From Candidatus Heimdallarchaeota archaeon (GTDB lineage Archaea > Asgardarchaeota > Heimdallarchaeia > JABLTI01): a stretch of DNA of 64,000 bases. Position numbers and translations under genes: made by a program. This document shows positions 34,825-44,089 of this stretch, piece by piece (position 1 is the first letter of the stretch; every line of letters starts with the position of its first letter). Under the pieces are notes generated by a model. It made no database searches and was not told the origin of the DNA. It saw only the letters and a program-made list of their open reading frames with translations. The stretch is from the NCBI GenBank assembly GCA_019894765.1, contig JAGXNT010000018.1:1-64000 (forward strand). The letters are read 5' to 3'.

Positions 34825-35559
34825 TTGTCTATTACAATTATTTGGCCTTTTATTGTATCACCTATTATTGGATTGCTCATTGGAAGTTTTCCAACTGCTT
34901 ATATTGTATCAAAACTTGTCGCAGGAATTGATCCTCGAGAATTTGGTTCAGGTTCTGTTAGTACTAGAAATACTATAAGAGCTGCCGGACTCTGGCCGTG
35001 GGGTGCAATAACTTTCGGAGTTGATGGAACGAAAGGAATGATTGCTGCTGCAATTGTGGAGTATTTAATCTCTCCCCATTCTGGCGATCCAAGTACATAT
35101 ACTGAATATTATGTAATGCTTGCTGCTATTCTAGCAATTGTTGGTCACTGTTGGATGCCTTATCTTCGATTTCAGGGCGGGAAAGGATTAGGAACTTACG
35201 CAGGATTACTGTTCTACTTTTACTGGCCAACCGCTTTTGTGTGGATTATCCTCTTATTTGTACTGATAAAGCTCTCTGGTTTTTCAGGAATAGGAGCTTG
35301 TTGGGCAGCAACCTTCATAACACCATTCTGGTATTTAATTGATTTATTTGTACCTGGAAGTTCTTTCAAATTCGGTTTGCCAGGAGCTTTCTGGCCCCAC
35401 ACATATTTTATGGATGGATTAGGATGGCAATTTATTCTATTGTATGCTTTAGCGGGATGGCTAGTTTTAGTTCTGAGACATATCCCTGAATTCAGGAAAA
35501 TTAAACGCGGAGACGCAGAAGCTTGGAAAAGCTTGAAAACTAGTGAGATGTTAAAGTAA
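34825..35559 (+). CDS. plsY: PlsY-like glycerol-3-phosphate acyltransferase
   Basis: A 244-residue membrane protein starting at TTG 34825 (in-frame TGA just upstream). Conserved PlsY loops are recognisable: GSFPTAYIVSKLVAGIDPREFGSGS with TRNTIRAAG, VDGTKGMIAA, and GHCWMPYLRFQGGKGLGTYAG. PlsY transfers acyl from acyl-phosphate to sn-glycerol-3-phosphate in bacterial phospholipid synthesis. It is unexpected in an archaeon with ether lipids, but PlsY homologues are reported in some archaeal lineages. Whether it makes acyl-glycerophosphate here, and on which glycerol-phosphate enantiomer, is unknown. Confidence 0.85.
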   Translation: MSITIIWPFIVSPIIGLLIGSFPTAYIVSKLVAGIDPREFGSGSVSTRNTIRAAGLWPWGAITFGVDGTKGMIAAAIVEYLISPHSGDPSTYTEYYVMLAAILAIVGHCWMPYLRFQGGKGLGTYAGLLFYFYWPTAFVWIILLFVLIKLSGFSGIGACWAATFITPFWYLIDLFVPGSSFKFGLPGAFWPHTYFMDGLGWQFILLYALAGWLVLVLRHIPEFRKIKRGDAEAWKSLKTSEMLK

Positions 35560-35639
35560 AGTACCAATTGGGAAGAAGAAAAATCCTTTTCTTTTTCCTT
35601 TTATATCATGATATAAAGTTAGTATTTGGTGATGATAAT

Positions 35640-36086
35640 ATGCCACAACAATATAAATTCGGTACAACCAGGAGATACAGACGAGTTCTCATATTTTCTT
35701 TACTTACCTTTGGGATTTACTATTTATTCTATACCTATTGGCTTTTCAAGGATTTAGATGATCACTACAACAAAGTTCTTGATTTTGAATTAGAAGCATA
35801 TCCAACCAAGAACAGCCCAACTACAATGATTATCTTTCTCTTTTTGCTTCCTGTGTATCCAGTGTATGTCAAGTATCATCTTCTGCATGAGCATATAGCA
35901 ACTTCGAAAACACGAAGTAAAGCGAATTGCCCTGAAGGCTACAAAGCTATGCTTGTTTTCATTTTCTTGACATTTCTAACAATTGGAATTGTACCCTTAA
36001 TTATAGAATCACGGTGGCAAAAAGCATTTAATTCCCATATTATTGCTCATGAACGAAGAGCTAAATTCCGGAAAAAAGAGAGTTAG
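35640..36086 (+). CDS. DUF4234-like small membrane protein
   Basis: 148 residues from ATG 35640, which follows GGTGATG; an in-frame TTG at 35568 would add 24 unlikely residues. Hydrophobic segments lie at about 16-36, 63-82 and 105-127. FSLLTFGIYYLFYTYWLFKDLDDHYN fits the DUF4234 pattern, a family of membrane proteins without known function. The C-terminus is basic. The next gene (ftr) starts 4 bp after its stop, so the two share a transcript. Confidence 0.65.
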   Translation: MPQQYKFGTTRRYRRVLIFSLLTFGIYYLFYTYWLFKDLDDHYNKVLDFELEAYPTKNSPTTMIIFLFLLPVYPVYVKYHLLHEHIATSKTRSKANCPEGYKAMLVFIFLTFLTIGIVPLIIESRWQKAFNSHIIAHERRAKFRKKES

Positions 36087-36090
36087 AAAC

Positions 36091-36975
36091 ATGTCGAAAG
36101 ATAAAATTGTTGACACTTTTTCTGAATGCTTCAAAATGTGGTTTTCCCGCATTCTAATTACAGCAATTGATGAAGAAACAGCTTTAGATGCAGCTCAGAG
36201 TACTGTGGGTTTCGCGACAAGTATAATCATGTGTTCTGCTGAAGCGGGTATTGAGAGAATTGTCTCAGCTGAAGAAACACCAGATAATCGACCAGGCGTT
36301 ATCATACAAATTTGGACGAAACGAAGTAAATTGATGAAAGATGAACTTTTAACTCGTATTTCTCAAAGTGCAATGACTGCCCCTACAACATCTGTGTTTA
36401 ATTATCTGGAAGAAGGGGAAAAGAGCGAACCAATTGGGAAACTAATTTCTTATTTTGGTGACGGGCATCAGAAAAAGATTACAAAATATGAACGAGATAT
36501 GTGGAAGATTCCAGTAATGGATGGATCATTTCTCATAGAGGAATCTTTCAATTTCGTAAAAGGTATAGCTGGGGGTCTTATAATCCTTATTGGAAAATCG
36601 ACTAAGGAAACATTAGCAGCTACAAAATTTGCAATTAAAAAAATACATGGTTCTCCAGCAAAAGCAATTACCTCTTTTCCTGGAGGAATTTGTCGTTCTG
36701 GTTCTAAAATTGGTTCAAAATATACTTTCTTGGATGAATCCACAAACCACCAATTCTGTCCTACATTAGTGGATGAGATTGAAGATATTTTATTACCGAA
36801 AGGAGCGAAATGTGTGTATGAGATTGTCATTAATGCTGCAAGCGAAGAGGACTTAAAACTAGCCATGAAAGAAGCAATTTTAGCAGTAAAAGATAATGAA
36901 GAAATCATTCAAATAACAAGCTCAAATTATGATGGAAAATTGGGTAGTATTAAAATAAATTTGAAGGATTTGTGA
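36091..36975 (+). CDS. ftr: Formylmethanofuran:tetrahydromethanopterin formyltransferase
   Basis: 294 residues from ATG 36091, close to the usual length. Family signatures are DTFSECFKMWFSRILITA, GFATSIIMCSAEAGIER, ETPDNRPGVIIQIW, FPGGICRSGSKIGSKY and NHQFCPTL. Ftr moves a formyl group between methanofuran and tetrahydromethanopterin in the methyl branch of the archaeal Wood-Ljungdahl pathway, in either direction. mch, the next enzyme in the pathway, follows 36 bp downstream. Together they show an H4MPT-based C1 route. Confidence 0.94.
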   Translation: MSKDKIVDTFSECFKMWFSRILITAIDEETALDAAQSTVGFATSIIMCSAEAGIERIVSAEETPDNRPGVIIQIWTKRSKLMKDELLTRISQSAMTAPTTSVFNYLEEGEKSEPIGKLISYFGDGHQKKITKYERDMWKIPVMDGSFLIEESFNFVKGIAGGLIILIGKSTKETLAATKFAIKKIHGSPAKAITSFPGGICRSGSKIGSKYTFLDESTNHQFCPTLVDEIEDILLPKGAKCVYEIVINAASEEDLKLAMKEAILAVKDNEEIIQITSSNYDGKLGSIKINLKDL

Positions 36976-37011
36976 TATAATATCAAATGTGTAACAATAG
37001 GTGAAAACTCC

Positions 37012-37989
37012 ATGTCTAATAAGAAAAAAGTTATTGAGACCAATATGAACGAAACGGCTGTGGCATTATTTGATGAAATGCTTGAAATAGAGGAAATGCT
37101 GAGAGGGATAATGATAGAAACTGAGCTTGGTCCAACAATTTTTGATCTAGGTTTGAAAGCGCGAGGAGGTTTCTTAGCTGGTGTATATACAACCCAAGTT
37201 TGTTTAGGTGGGCTTGGAGAGGTAAATCTTAGATTGAAAACATATGATGATTTGGTTTTGCCTACAATTACTGTTGTTACTGATTTTCCAGCTATAGCTA
37301 CTATGGGATCCCAGTTTGCAGGTTGGTCTATAAATAAAGATGGTTATCAGGCAATGGGAAGCGGTCCCGCAAGAATACTTGCGAAAAAGCCAAAGAGCAT
37401 CTATGAAAACCTATCATTCAAAGATGAACATAATGAAACTGTTATTGTTCTAGAGACAAACAAATATCCACCTGATAAGATTCTGTCATATATAGCAGAA
37501 AAATGTGGCATTGTCTTAGATGGTTTGTGTGTAATTGTTACTCCAACAGCAAGCATAGCAGGATCAACTCAAGTATCGGGTCGATCTGTTGAAACGGCAA
37601 TTCACAAATTACATGATCTTGGTTTTGATATTACATCCATTTTATCCGCATGTGGCGTTGCACCTATTGCTCCAATTGCTAAGAAATCGGATGTTATGTT
37701 AGGAAGAACTAATGATATGCTGATTTATGGGTCAGATGTGTACTTGCAAGTTGATTGTAATGATGATTCAGAGCTTAAGGAGTTCTTAGAGAAAACTATC
37801 TCATCAAATTCATCCAGTTATGGGTCACTGTTTTTTGATGTGGTGAAAAAAGTACAAGGTGATTTCTACAAGATCGATCCTGCATTGTTTGCTCCTGCAA
37901 AATTAACGATAAATAATGTTAATTCCGGGAAAACTTTCTCCGCAGGTAAAATCAATATAGAAATGTTAAGAAAAAGCATATCTATATAA
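37012..37989 (+). CDS. mch: Methenyltetrahydromethanopterin cyclohydrolase
   Basis: 325 residues with the Mch signatures: PAIATMGSQFAGWSINKDGY, GSGPARILAKKP, VTPTASIAGSTQVSGRSVET, HKLHDLGFD and APIAPIAKKSDVMLGRTND. The enzyme interconverts formyl-H4MPT and methenyl-H4MPT in the cytoplasm. It follows ftr in one probable operon. The rest of the branch (mtd/mer, fwd) is not in this window. Confidence 0.94.
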   Translation: MSNKKKVIETNMNETAVALFDEMLEIEEMLRGIMIETELGPTIFDLGLKARGGFLAGVYTTQVCLGGLGEVNLRLKTYDDLVLPTITVVTDFPAIATMGSQFAGWSINKDGYQAMGSGPARILAKKPKSIYENLSFKDEHNETVIVLETNKYPPDKILSYIAEKCGIVLDGLCVIVTPTASIAGSTQVSGRSVETAIHKLHDLGFDITSILSACGVAPIAPIAKKSDVMLGRTNDMLIYGSDVYLQVDCNDDSELKEFLEKTISSNSSSYGSLFFDVVKKVQGDFYKIDPALFAPAKLTINNVNSGKTFSAGKINIEMLRKSISI

Positions 37990-38061
37990 GAAATCAAGAA
38001 AAAATTTTAGTAGTTAAGCAAGGGATTAATACTTTATCTCAGAGATTAAATAAAAGGAAAT

Positions 38062-39492
38062 GTGTCGTTTATGGAATCTTTCAACTATCCCGAACCCGAT
38101 TTCATTCCCCCAAAAGTGAATGAAAAAGAAATCCGAAAAATCATCGATGGATCTGATAAAAACAAATGGATTCTCATGGTTGCTATTGGTACTAAACCAG
38201 ATTTTTACAAACAAGCACCACTTATCTATTGGGCAAACAAGAAAAATATCCCTGTTATTTGTGCAACTACTGGACAGCATTTTGATGATTTACTAGGGTA
38301 TGGTATTAAAGAGTTCCAGATGAATCCCTTGATTGACCTACAGATTAAGGGCGACTTGATGCAAAAATCTGTAGAGATCTTTTACAAAGTTGGTGCAATA
38401 GGTAAATGGTTAAGAAAGGAATACCCAGATAGAGTTGTCTTACCAATCCCACATGGTGATACTCTAACAGCAGCAATTGTTTCTGCTTCATGGTTCCTAG
38501 CTACTCGCTCAGGTGTCGCTCAAAATGAAGCTGGCATACGAGGTATGAATCCTATCTCATTCAAAGAGCTAAATCTGTTTAAAGAAACAGTGCCAGATGT
38601 CAAGGATTTCATTAATCAACAATGGAATGGAAAGTGGGAACTAAATCGAGCTGAACCTTGGCCAGAACAATGGGACACTTTCGTTTCAGGTGCTGGTGCT
38701 GCTTATCTTCTTGCTTCGTGTGAAACAAGTAGAGAAAACCTTTTGCGAGAAGGTTATCCTGACCAATCAATACGCGTTGTCGGTAATTCAGTTGTTGATG
38801 CAATGGAACTTGTTCCCAAAACTGAAACCTCTGCTTTTGATGATTATCCAGATTTGGAGAAATATGATGATTGGATTAGAGTTGATGTCCATAGGAGAGG
38901 TAATCTTACCTCAAAAAGATTCAAAGCAATTGTGAAAGGTGTTTTAGATCTTGTTGAGCAGGGTGTCCCAATAACTTGGGTTGAGTTGACTGCAACAAAA
39001 AGAGCGCTAGAGTTCTTCAACTTACGAAAGAAAGTTTTACAAGCAAACGATAAATATGATAATTTTGTTTTCACACCTTTATGGCGAGAGTATGGGCAAG
39101 TTATTGAATTCTGGAAGAGTGGCAAATGTTTTGCTGAATTAACTGATTCCGGAAGCATCCAAGAAGAGCTGAATGAAATTCAAGATGTTTTATGTTTAAC
39201 TTTACGCTTTAATACTGATCGTCCTGAATCTGTGTTCGATGCGAAATCAAATGTCCTCGTCCCACCATCTACTCCCGAGAATATAGTGAAAATTGTTGAT
39301 TTTATCAAAAATGATAATGAGACAATAAAGACTATGAGAAACGCTAAAAAAATATATGGTGAAAAAGTAGGCGAGAAAATTATGGATTGGTTACTTGAAG
39401 AAATGGAGAAGAAAGTGAGACCATTTTCATGGGCGCATGAAAGAATCTATGGTTTAGATCCTAAAGATGAGGAAACTGTCGATTTCATGTAA
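38062..39492 (+). CDS. UDP-N-acetylglucosamine 2-epimerase-like protein
   Basis: A 476-residue GT-B fold protein of the WecB family: GTKPDFYKQAPLIYWAN, ICATTGQHFDD, LPIPHGDTLTAAI, RVVGNSVVDAMEL, and ELTDSGSIQEELNEI in the C-terminal UDP-binding domain. WecB enzymes convert UDP-GlcNAc to UDP-ManNAc for surface glycans. It is about 100 residues longer than bacterial WecB, with an extra N-terminal segment and an insert around residue 170-210 (WNGKWELNRAEPWPEQW). GTG 38062 and ATG 38071 are both possible starts. It may serve protein glycosylation of the surface layer. Confidence 0.82.
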   Translation: MSFMESFNYPEPDFIPPKVNEKEIRKIIDGSDKNKWILMVAIGTKPDFYKQAPLIYWANKKNIPVICATTGQHFDDLLGYGIKEFQMNPLIDLQIKGDLMQKSVEIFYKVGAIGKWLRKEYPDRVVLPIPHGDTLTAAIVSASWFLATRSGVAQNEAGIRGMNPISFKELNLFKETVPDVKDFINQQWNGKWELNRAEPWPEQWDTFVSGAGAAYLLASCETSRENLLREGYPDQSIRVVGNSVVDAMELVPKTETSAFDDYPDLEKYDDWIRVDVHRRGNLTSKRFKAIVKGVLDLVEQGVPITWVELTATKRALEFFNLRKKVLQANDKYDNFVFTPLWREYGQVIEFWKSGKCFAELTDSGSIQEELNEIQDVLCLTLRFNTDRPESVFDAKSNVLVPPSTPENIVKIVDFIKNDNETIKTMRNAKKIYGEKVGEKIMDWLLEEMEKKVRPFSWAHERIYGLDPKDEETVDFM

Positions 39493-39497
39493 TCGAT

Positions 39498-41384
39498 TCA
39501 TTCCTTTTCCAGAGTAGAAGGCACATAATAGAATTCGCCTATATCTCTTTGAGCTCTATCTAATCGTGATTTCTTCTTGTTTACTCGAGGTCTTCCACTA
39601 ACCTTGTCTCTTCTAAAAGTGACATCCACAGCTTTTAGGAAGCGATTCATTCCCCGACGAAGATCAGTTGGAGCTTTCACTTTTCCTGTAACTCCCGGAT
39701 CGCCTTCAAAAACCATTAAATTATCACTCAAATAATCAATAAACATTAAGTCATGGTCAATGACAAAAGCAGAACGTGTTCTTGATCGAACAATCTTTTG
39801 AACTACTTTCGCAACAACCATTCTAGTTTCTGAATCAAGAAATGCACTAGGTTCATCTAACAAATACATGTCACATTTTTGAGCAAGAGTTCCTGCGATT
39901 GCTATTTTCTGAAGTTCTCCACCACTTAAATCCTTGACTTCGCGAGTAAGTAATCCTTCAATATTCAAAGGACGAATTATTTCAGCTCTTGTCCAAGGAT
40001 CTGTTAATAACGCAACATTTATTGAAAGGAAGAATTCCTCAACAGTTCCATCAAAATCAAGGGAAATGTATTGTGGCTTATGAGCAATTTTAAATCCGCT
40101 TTTCTCTTCTTTCTTTTCTTCTTCTTTTTCCTCTGTTTCTTCAGAAGATTCCTTAGGAGGAGGTTTAATATTATCCTCGATTATCACTTCACCTTCTGTT
40201 GGTTTTTCATCTCCAGCTAGTATTTTCGCGAAGGTAGTTTTACCAATTCCATTCGGTCCAATAATCCCAATTACTTCTGCAGAATGAACTGTTCCTGGAC
40301 TCGCAGTGAAAGAGAAACCATTGAACTCCTTAGCGAATTTCCCATATCTTAATGCGATTCTATGGCTTGTTCCTCCTTCTGCTGGTTCAGGAGTACGACT
40401 GAATTTGATTGCATAATCTCTAAATCTCATGTTTTCATCAGGAATGTATCCTTCTAGAAAAACATTAATTCCGTCTCTTACTCCTTTTGGATGAGTGACA
40501 ATTCCATATCCCCCAGGAGAACCATAATACATGCTGATCTGATCACTTATCGCGTCACAAACAGCTAAATCGTGCTCGACGTTTATGACGTATTTATCAT
40601 CTGCAATAAGTGTCCGAATGGCCTCTGCAGCATTAATCCTCTCCTTCACATCTAAGAAACTCGAAGGTTCATCAAACAAGTAAACATCTGCGTCCTTTAC
40701 AATAGTGGCTGCTATAGCAACTCTTTGTAATTCTCCACCACTTAGAACACTCAATTCTCTTTCCCAAAACGTATCAAGGTTAAGAAGATTCTTAACTTCA
40801 TCTACCATTCCTTTTTCATCGACTTTTATAATTAGGTCTTTAACTACTCCCTTAGTAATTTTTGGCAATCCACTAATCTCTTGAGGTTTTATTGCTGTCT
40901 TTAATTCTTTATCCTGCATCGCAGTAAAATAATTTTGAAGTTCTGAACCTCTGAAATTATCAATAATTTCATCCCATTCTGGTGGGTCACTCCAATTTCC
41001 GAGATTGGGTTTTAGTTGACCAGATAGTATTTTAAGAGAAGTTGACTTACCAGCACCATTTTGCCCTATTAATCCTAATACATGACCGGGTTTAGGTTTG
41101 GGTAAACGATATAATTTGAAACCATTTCTTCCATAGCGGTGGACTAAATCCGTCTCAAGCTCATCAGGTAAATTAATTATTTGAATAGCTCCACGGGGGC
41201 ACTTCCTAATACAAATTCCGCATCCTGTACACAGTAATTCAATGATTTTTGCTTTTCCTGTTGTATCGTCAAGATCAATACAGGGTTCATCTGAAGTTCT
41301 ATTTACAGGACAGAATTTAATGCATTCCAAAGAACATTTCTTTTTGTTGCATTTCGCCCGTTCTACAATTGCTATTCTAGTCAT
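39498..41384 (-). CDS. ABCE1/Rli1 ribosome recycling ATPase
   Basis: A 628-residue protein with two 4Fe-4S clusters at the N-terminus (C12, C17, C21, C25; and C52, C55, C58, C62), then two ABC domains: GQNGAGKST and LSGGELQ, GPNGIGKTT and LSGGELQ, plus the hinge regions. It splits terminated ribosomes with aRF1/aPelota and is essential in archaea and eukaryotes. The second nucleotide domain carries an acidic insert (KESSEETEEKEEEKKEEKS) before HKPQYISLDF that typical archaeal copies lack. It heads a minus-strand run with the coiled-coil and RadB-like genes upstream. Confidence 0.96.
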   Translation of the reverse strand: MTRIAIVERAKCNKKKCSLECIKFCPVNRTSDEPCIDLDDTTGKAKIIELLCTGCGICIRKCPRGAIQIINLPDELETDLVHRYGRNGFKLYRLPKPKPGHVLGLIGQNGAGKSTSLKILSGQLKPNLGNWSDPPEWDEIIDNFRGSELQNYFTAMQDKELKTAIKPQEISGLPKITKGVVKDLIIKVDEKGMVDEVKNLLNLDTFWERELSVLSGGELQRVAIAATIVKDADVYLFDEPSSFLDVKERINAAEAIRTLIADDKYVINVEHDLAVCDAISDQISMYYGSPGGYGIVTHPKGVRDGINVFLEGYIPDENMRFRDYAIKFSRTPEPAEGGTSHRIALRYGKFAKEFNGFSFTASPGTVHSAEVIGIIGPNGIGKTTFAKILAGDEKPTEGEVIIEDNIKPPPKESSEETEEKEEEKKEEKSGFKIAHKPQYISLDFDGTVEEFFLSINVALLTDPWTRAEIIRPLNIEGLLTREVKDLSGGELQKIAIAGTLAQKCDMYLLDEPSAFLDSETRMVVAKVVQKIVRSRTRSAFVIDHDLMFIDYLSDNLMVFEGDPGVTGKVKAPTDLRRGMNRFLKAVDVTFRRDKVSGRPRVNKKKSRLDRAQRDIGEFYYVPSTLEKE

Positions 41385-41467
41385 AATAATTACCTGTTTT
41401 TGAACTTATAATAATTTTTAGCGAAGTTAGTTATTCAATAATCTTACGTTGAGCGTGATGATTGAAA

Positions 41468-42460
41468 TTATTCTTCATCCTCACCCATAAGCAATTTTAA
41501 TTCTTCTAAAGTCATCCTTTTACTTGAGGTTTGCTTTTTCTTCGTTTCCTCAATCCGTTCTTTCTTTAATTTTTGACTTCTTTCCTGTCGTCTTCGAATT
41601 TGTTCATCATCTATCATGTCCATCAAATATTGATTGATTTTTATTCGCTCATAAATTTCCACTATTTTTTGATGGGAGATATCTGCAGAATGTCTTGCTT
41701 CCAAATACTTCTCATGAAGTCCACTGCCAGATGTTCGCATTCCATCTAGTTGTTTATAGAAATCAAGCATTTTTTGATGGTGCTTTCGCCCTTCTTCATG
41801 ATAATGCAGAACATTAAGATGAGCTTTTTCATGTTCTTCTGAGAGTTTCTTTGCGGTATTGATTGCAATTTCTAATTCATCAGAAGAAAAACCGATAACG
41901 TGTGCTGTATATGCTTTTTCATATAGTTCTGAGATTCGCTTTGTTATTTCAGCATCCTCATCAGCATCTAGAGATTCAGTTTGTTGTTTCCATTCTAGAT
42001 CTCTGATTTCGTTAGTAAGATCTTCTGGGAGTACACCTACTTCATCCTTCATTTTGTAATATTTCTGACGCAACTCATTTACCTTATCCCAAGCGTCTCG
42101 TAATTCATCTCGAAGTATTTCCCTACGTTCTTTGTTATTTTTAATTTGTATATTACATTCATCTCTGAGTTCTTTATGTTTGTTAGCTTCGTCTTGTATT
42201 CCCTCAATCTGGACGAATTTCTCATCAGAGACATTATCGCGCATGCTTTTATGATGTCTTGCTTGTGAGTTGTATTCTTCTCGAGTCTTCTTTAATTGTT
42301 TAATCTTTGATGACATCTGAGATATTTCTGTTCGAATTTCATCTGTTGTTTTCTTCATTGAATCTTTACTCATACCAGTGAGTTTCTTTCTTAGATCCAG
42401 AACTTCTGGGTTGTCTTGAAGCTCCTCTTCTTGTATGGGTTCTTCTTTCTCTTCAGACAT
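41468..42460 (-). CDS. Archaeal coiled-coil protein (COG1340-like)
   Basis: A 330-residue, almost entirely helical, highly charged protein with heptad patterning (MSSKIKQLKKTREEYNSQAR, DELRDAWDKVNELRQKYYK). A less charged middle (YTAHVIGFSSDELEIAINTA) may form a hinge. The layout resembles the widespread archaeal coiled-coil proteins of COG1340, whose role is unknown, although ribosome or chromosome association has been suggested. It lies between the RadB-like gene and ABCE1. Confidence 0.75.
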   Translation of the reverse strand: MSEEKEEPIQEEELQDNPEVLDLRKKLTGMSKDSMKKTTDEIRTEISQMSSKIKQLKKTREEYNSQARHHKSMRDNVSDEKFVQIEGIQDEANKHKELRDECNIQIKNNKERREILRDELRDAWDKVNELRQKYYKMKDEVGVLPEDLTNEIRDLEWKQQTESLDADEDAEITKRISELYEKAYTAHVIGFSSDELEIAINTAKKLSEEHEKAHLNVLHYHEEGRKHHQKMLDFYKQLDGMRTSGSGLHEKYLEARHSADISHQKIVEIYERIKINQYLMDMIDDEQIRRRQERSQKLKKERIEETKKKQTSSKRMTLEELKLLMGEDEE

Positions 42461-42485
42461 GATACGTCACATGTAATTATTAATT

Positions 42486-43202
42486 TTAATCCAAAGGAAT
42501 AATTCCTTTTGTGTCTATCCCAAATTTAACTCTTCCTTTAAATTCATTAGGAATTCTTCCTTCAAAATTCCCCCAGCCATGTGATATCAAAATAATTTCT
42601 CTATCAACCCAATACTCCATTATAGCTTTAGCAACAGGACTAACCCTCTCGCGTTTTAGACTTTTCAATCCTTCTGAATCTTCAACTTTCGTCATTGTTG
42701 CTTGGTTAATTATAATAATTGGAATCTGTTGATCTTGAGAGAGTTTCCTTAGCAATGCCACTTGAAAAGCAAGTTTCTCATAGATGTTTTTTTTATTTTT
42801 CCCAAAATTTTCTTCTTGGCGATAAAGATTAGTAATTGTATCAATTATAATTAAACCAATATCTTGATTCAAGAGGTAATACTCAAGATTACTAATCAAA
42901 GAATGTTGTTCTTGGAAATTTGTGGGAACATACAGTTTCAACATCTGATTTATTTTTGGAAAAGTTTTTTCCTTAGCAATAGCTTTAATTTTCGTTCCAG
43001 TAACTTTCCCTTCTGTATCAATAAAAATCACTTTTTTTCCTAAAAGACCTATCCCGCAAGTCAATTGCAACGCTAAGGTTGTTTTACCAGAACCTGCTTC
43101 ACCAAAAATGTGAATTAATTTAGCTACTGGTTTATCAGGAGATATTTTTTCACCAAATACAAGTTCTTCTAATTCCACAGGTTGTATTATTCCTGTTGTC
43201 AC
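42486..43202 (-). CDS. radB: RadB-like RecA-family ATPase
   Basis: A 238-residue single RecA core without an N-terminal HhH domain. Walker A is GEAGSGKTT (G34-T42) and Walker B is GLIIIDTITNLY; the polymer/L2 region has IIINQATM. This matches archaeal RadB, a RadA paralogue that assists homologous recombination. It could also be another KaiC-like RecA paralogue. It precedes the coiled-coil gene by 25 bp, so they may share a transcript. Confidence 0.8.
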   Translation of the reverse strand: MTTGIIQPVELEELVFGEKISPDKPVAKLIHIFGEAGSGKTTLALQLTCGIGLLGKKVIFIDTEGKVTGTKIKAIAKEKTFPKINQMLKLYVPTNFQEQHSLISNLEYYLLNQDIGLIIIDTITNLYRQEENFGKNKKNIYEKLAFQVALLRKLSQDQQIPIIIINQATMTKVEDSEGLKSLKRERVSPVAKAIMEYWVDREIILISHGWGNFEGRIPNEFKGRVKFGIDTKGIIPLD

Positions 43203-43279
43203 ATTAAAGCACCTTAGATTATTTATCTTAATATATTCTAGGAAACTGTTGTTTTTTTAGAAATAAAAAGTATCGGAAT

Positions 43280-44077
43280 TCAGAGGTCGAGTTCTAATAT
43301 TGGGGGCATTTTCCTTTTATGCTCTGAATTCTTAATCATTTTATCCACTTTATCAATCAACGATTCCTCGATTTTTAATTCTTCAAGGATTTGCTCTTTG
43401 GAGTAACCCTTTTCCTTTGATAGCAAAATCATATCCAATGTGTCATATGTAATACCCATTTCCCCTTCATCTGTTTGACCTACCCAAAGACCAGCTGAAG
43501 GAGGTTTCATAATGATTTTTTCTGGGATATTAAGATGCTTCGCTAATAAGCGGATTTGTGTTTTGTATAATCCTCCACATGGTTCGAAGTCAACTCCACC
43601 ATCCCCATATTTTGTGACATATCCAACCAAAAACTCTGTTTTATTACCAGTTCCAAGAACAAGATAATTCATATGATTTGCGTATGCATAATTCACTACC
43701 ATTCGTAATCGTGCCATAACATTTCCTAAAGCAAGCTGATTTTTAGCTATTTCCACATCCGCGTTCGAAATAAAAGCAGCAACCATATCGGTAATTGCGA
43801 TTTTCTTAACTTCAATTCCAAGCTGTTTTGCAAGTTCGCGAGCATCTTCTTCATAAGCTGGATCTAGCTTCGCATTGGGTTCTATTAAACCAAGAACTTT
43901 TTCTTTTCCAATTGCACGAACGGCTAGAGCTGCGCAAACAGATGAATCAATACCTCCGCTTAAACCAACTATAAGTCCCTTAGTATTTGATGTTTTAATC
44001 ATTTCTTGGATAAACAATTCAATTTGTTTGCAAACTTTTTCTGAATCTATTTCAAATGATAGTGTAAGTATTGTCAC
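43280..44077 (-). CDS. nadE: NH3-dependent NAD synthetase
   Basis: A 265-residue N-type ATP pyrophosphatase. The P-loop is GLSGGIDSSVCAAL; LVLGTGNKTEFLVGYVTKYGDGGVDFEP is the nicotinate adenine dinucleotide-binding region, and PSAGLWVGQTDEGEMG with YDTLD follows. There is no glutaminase domain, so free ammonia is used. NadE makes NAD from deamido-NAD. It lies 12 bp downstream of hutU on the same strand; urocanase needs tightly bound NAD+, so co-transcription would be sensible. Confidence 0.93.
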   Translation of the reverse strand: MTILTLSFEIDSEKVCKQIELFIQEMIKTSNTKGLIVGLSGGIDSSVCAALAVRAIGKEKVLGLIEPNAKLDPAYEEDARELAKQLGIEVKKIAITDMVAAFISNADVEIAKNQLALGNVMARLRMVVNYAYANHMNYLVLGTGNKTEFLVGYVTKYGDGGVDFEPCGGLYKTQIRLLAKHLNIPEKIIMKPPSAGLWVGQTDEGEMGITYDTLDMILLSKEKGYSKEQILEELKIEESLIDKVDKMIKNSEHKRKMPPILELDL

Positions 44078-44089
44078 TCATATCACCAA

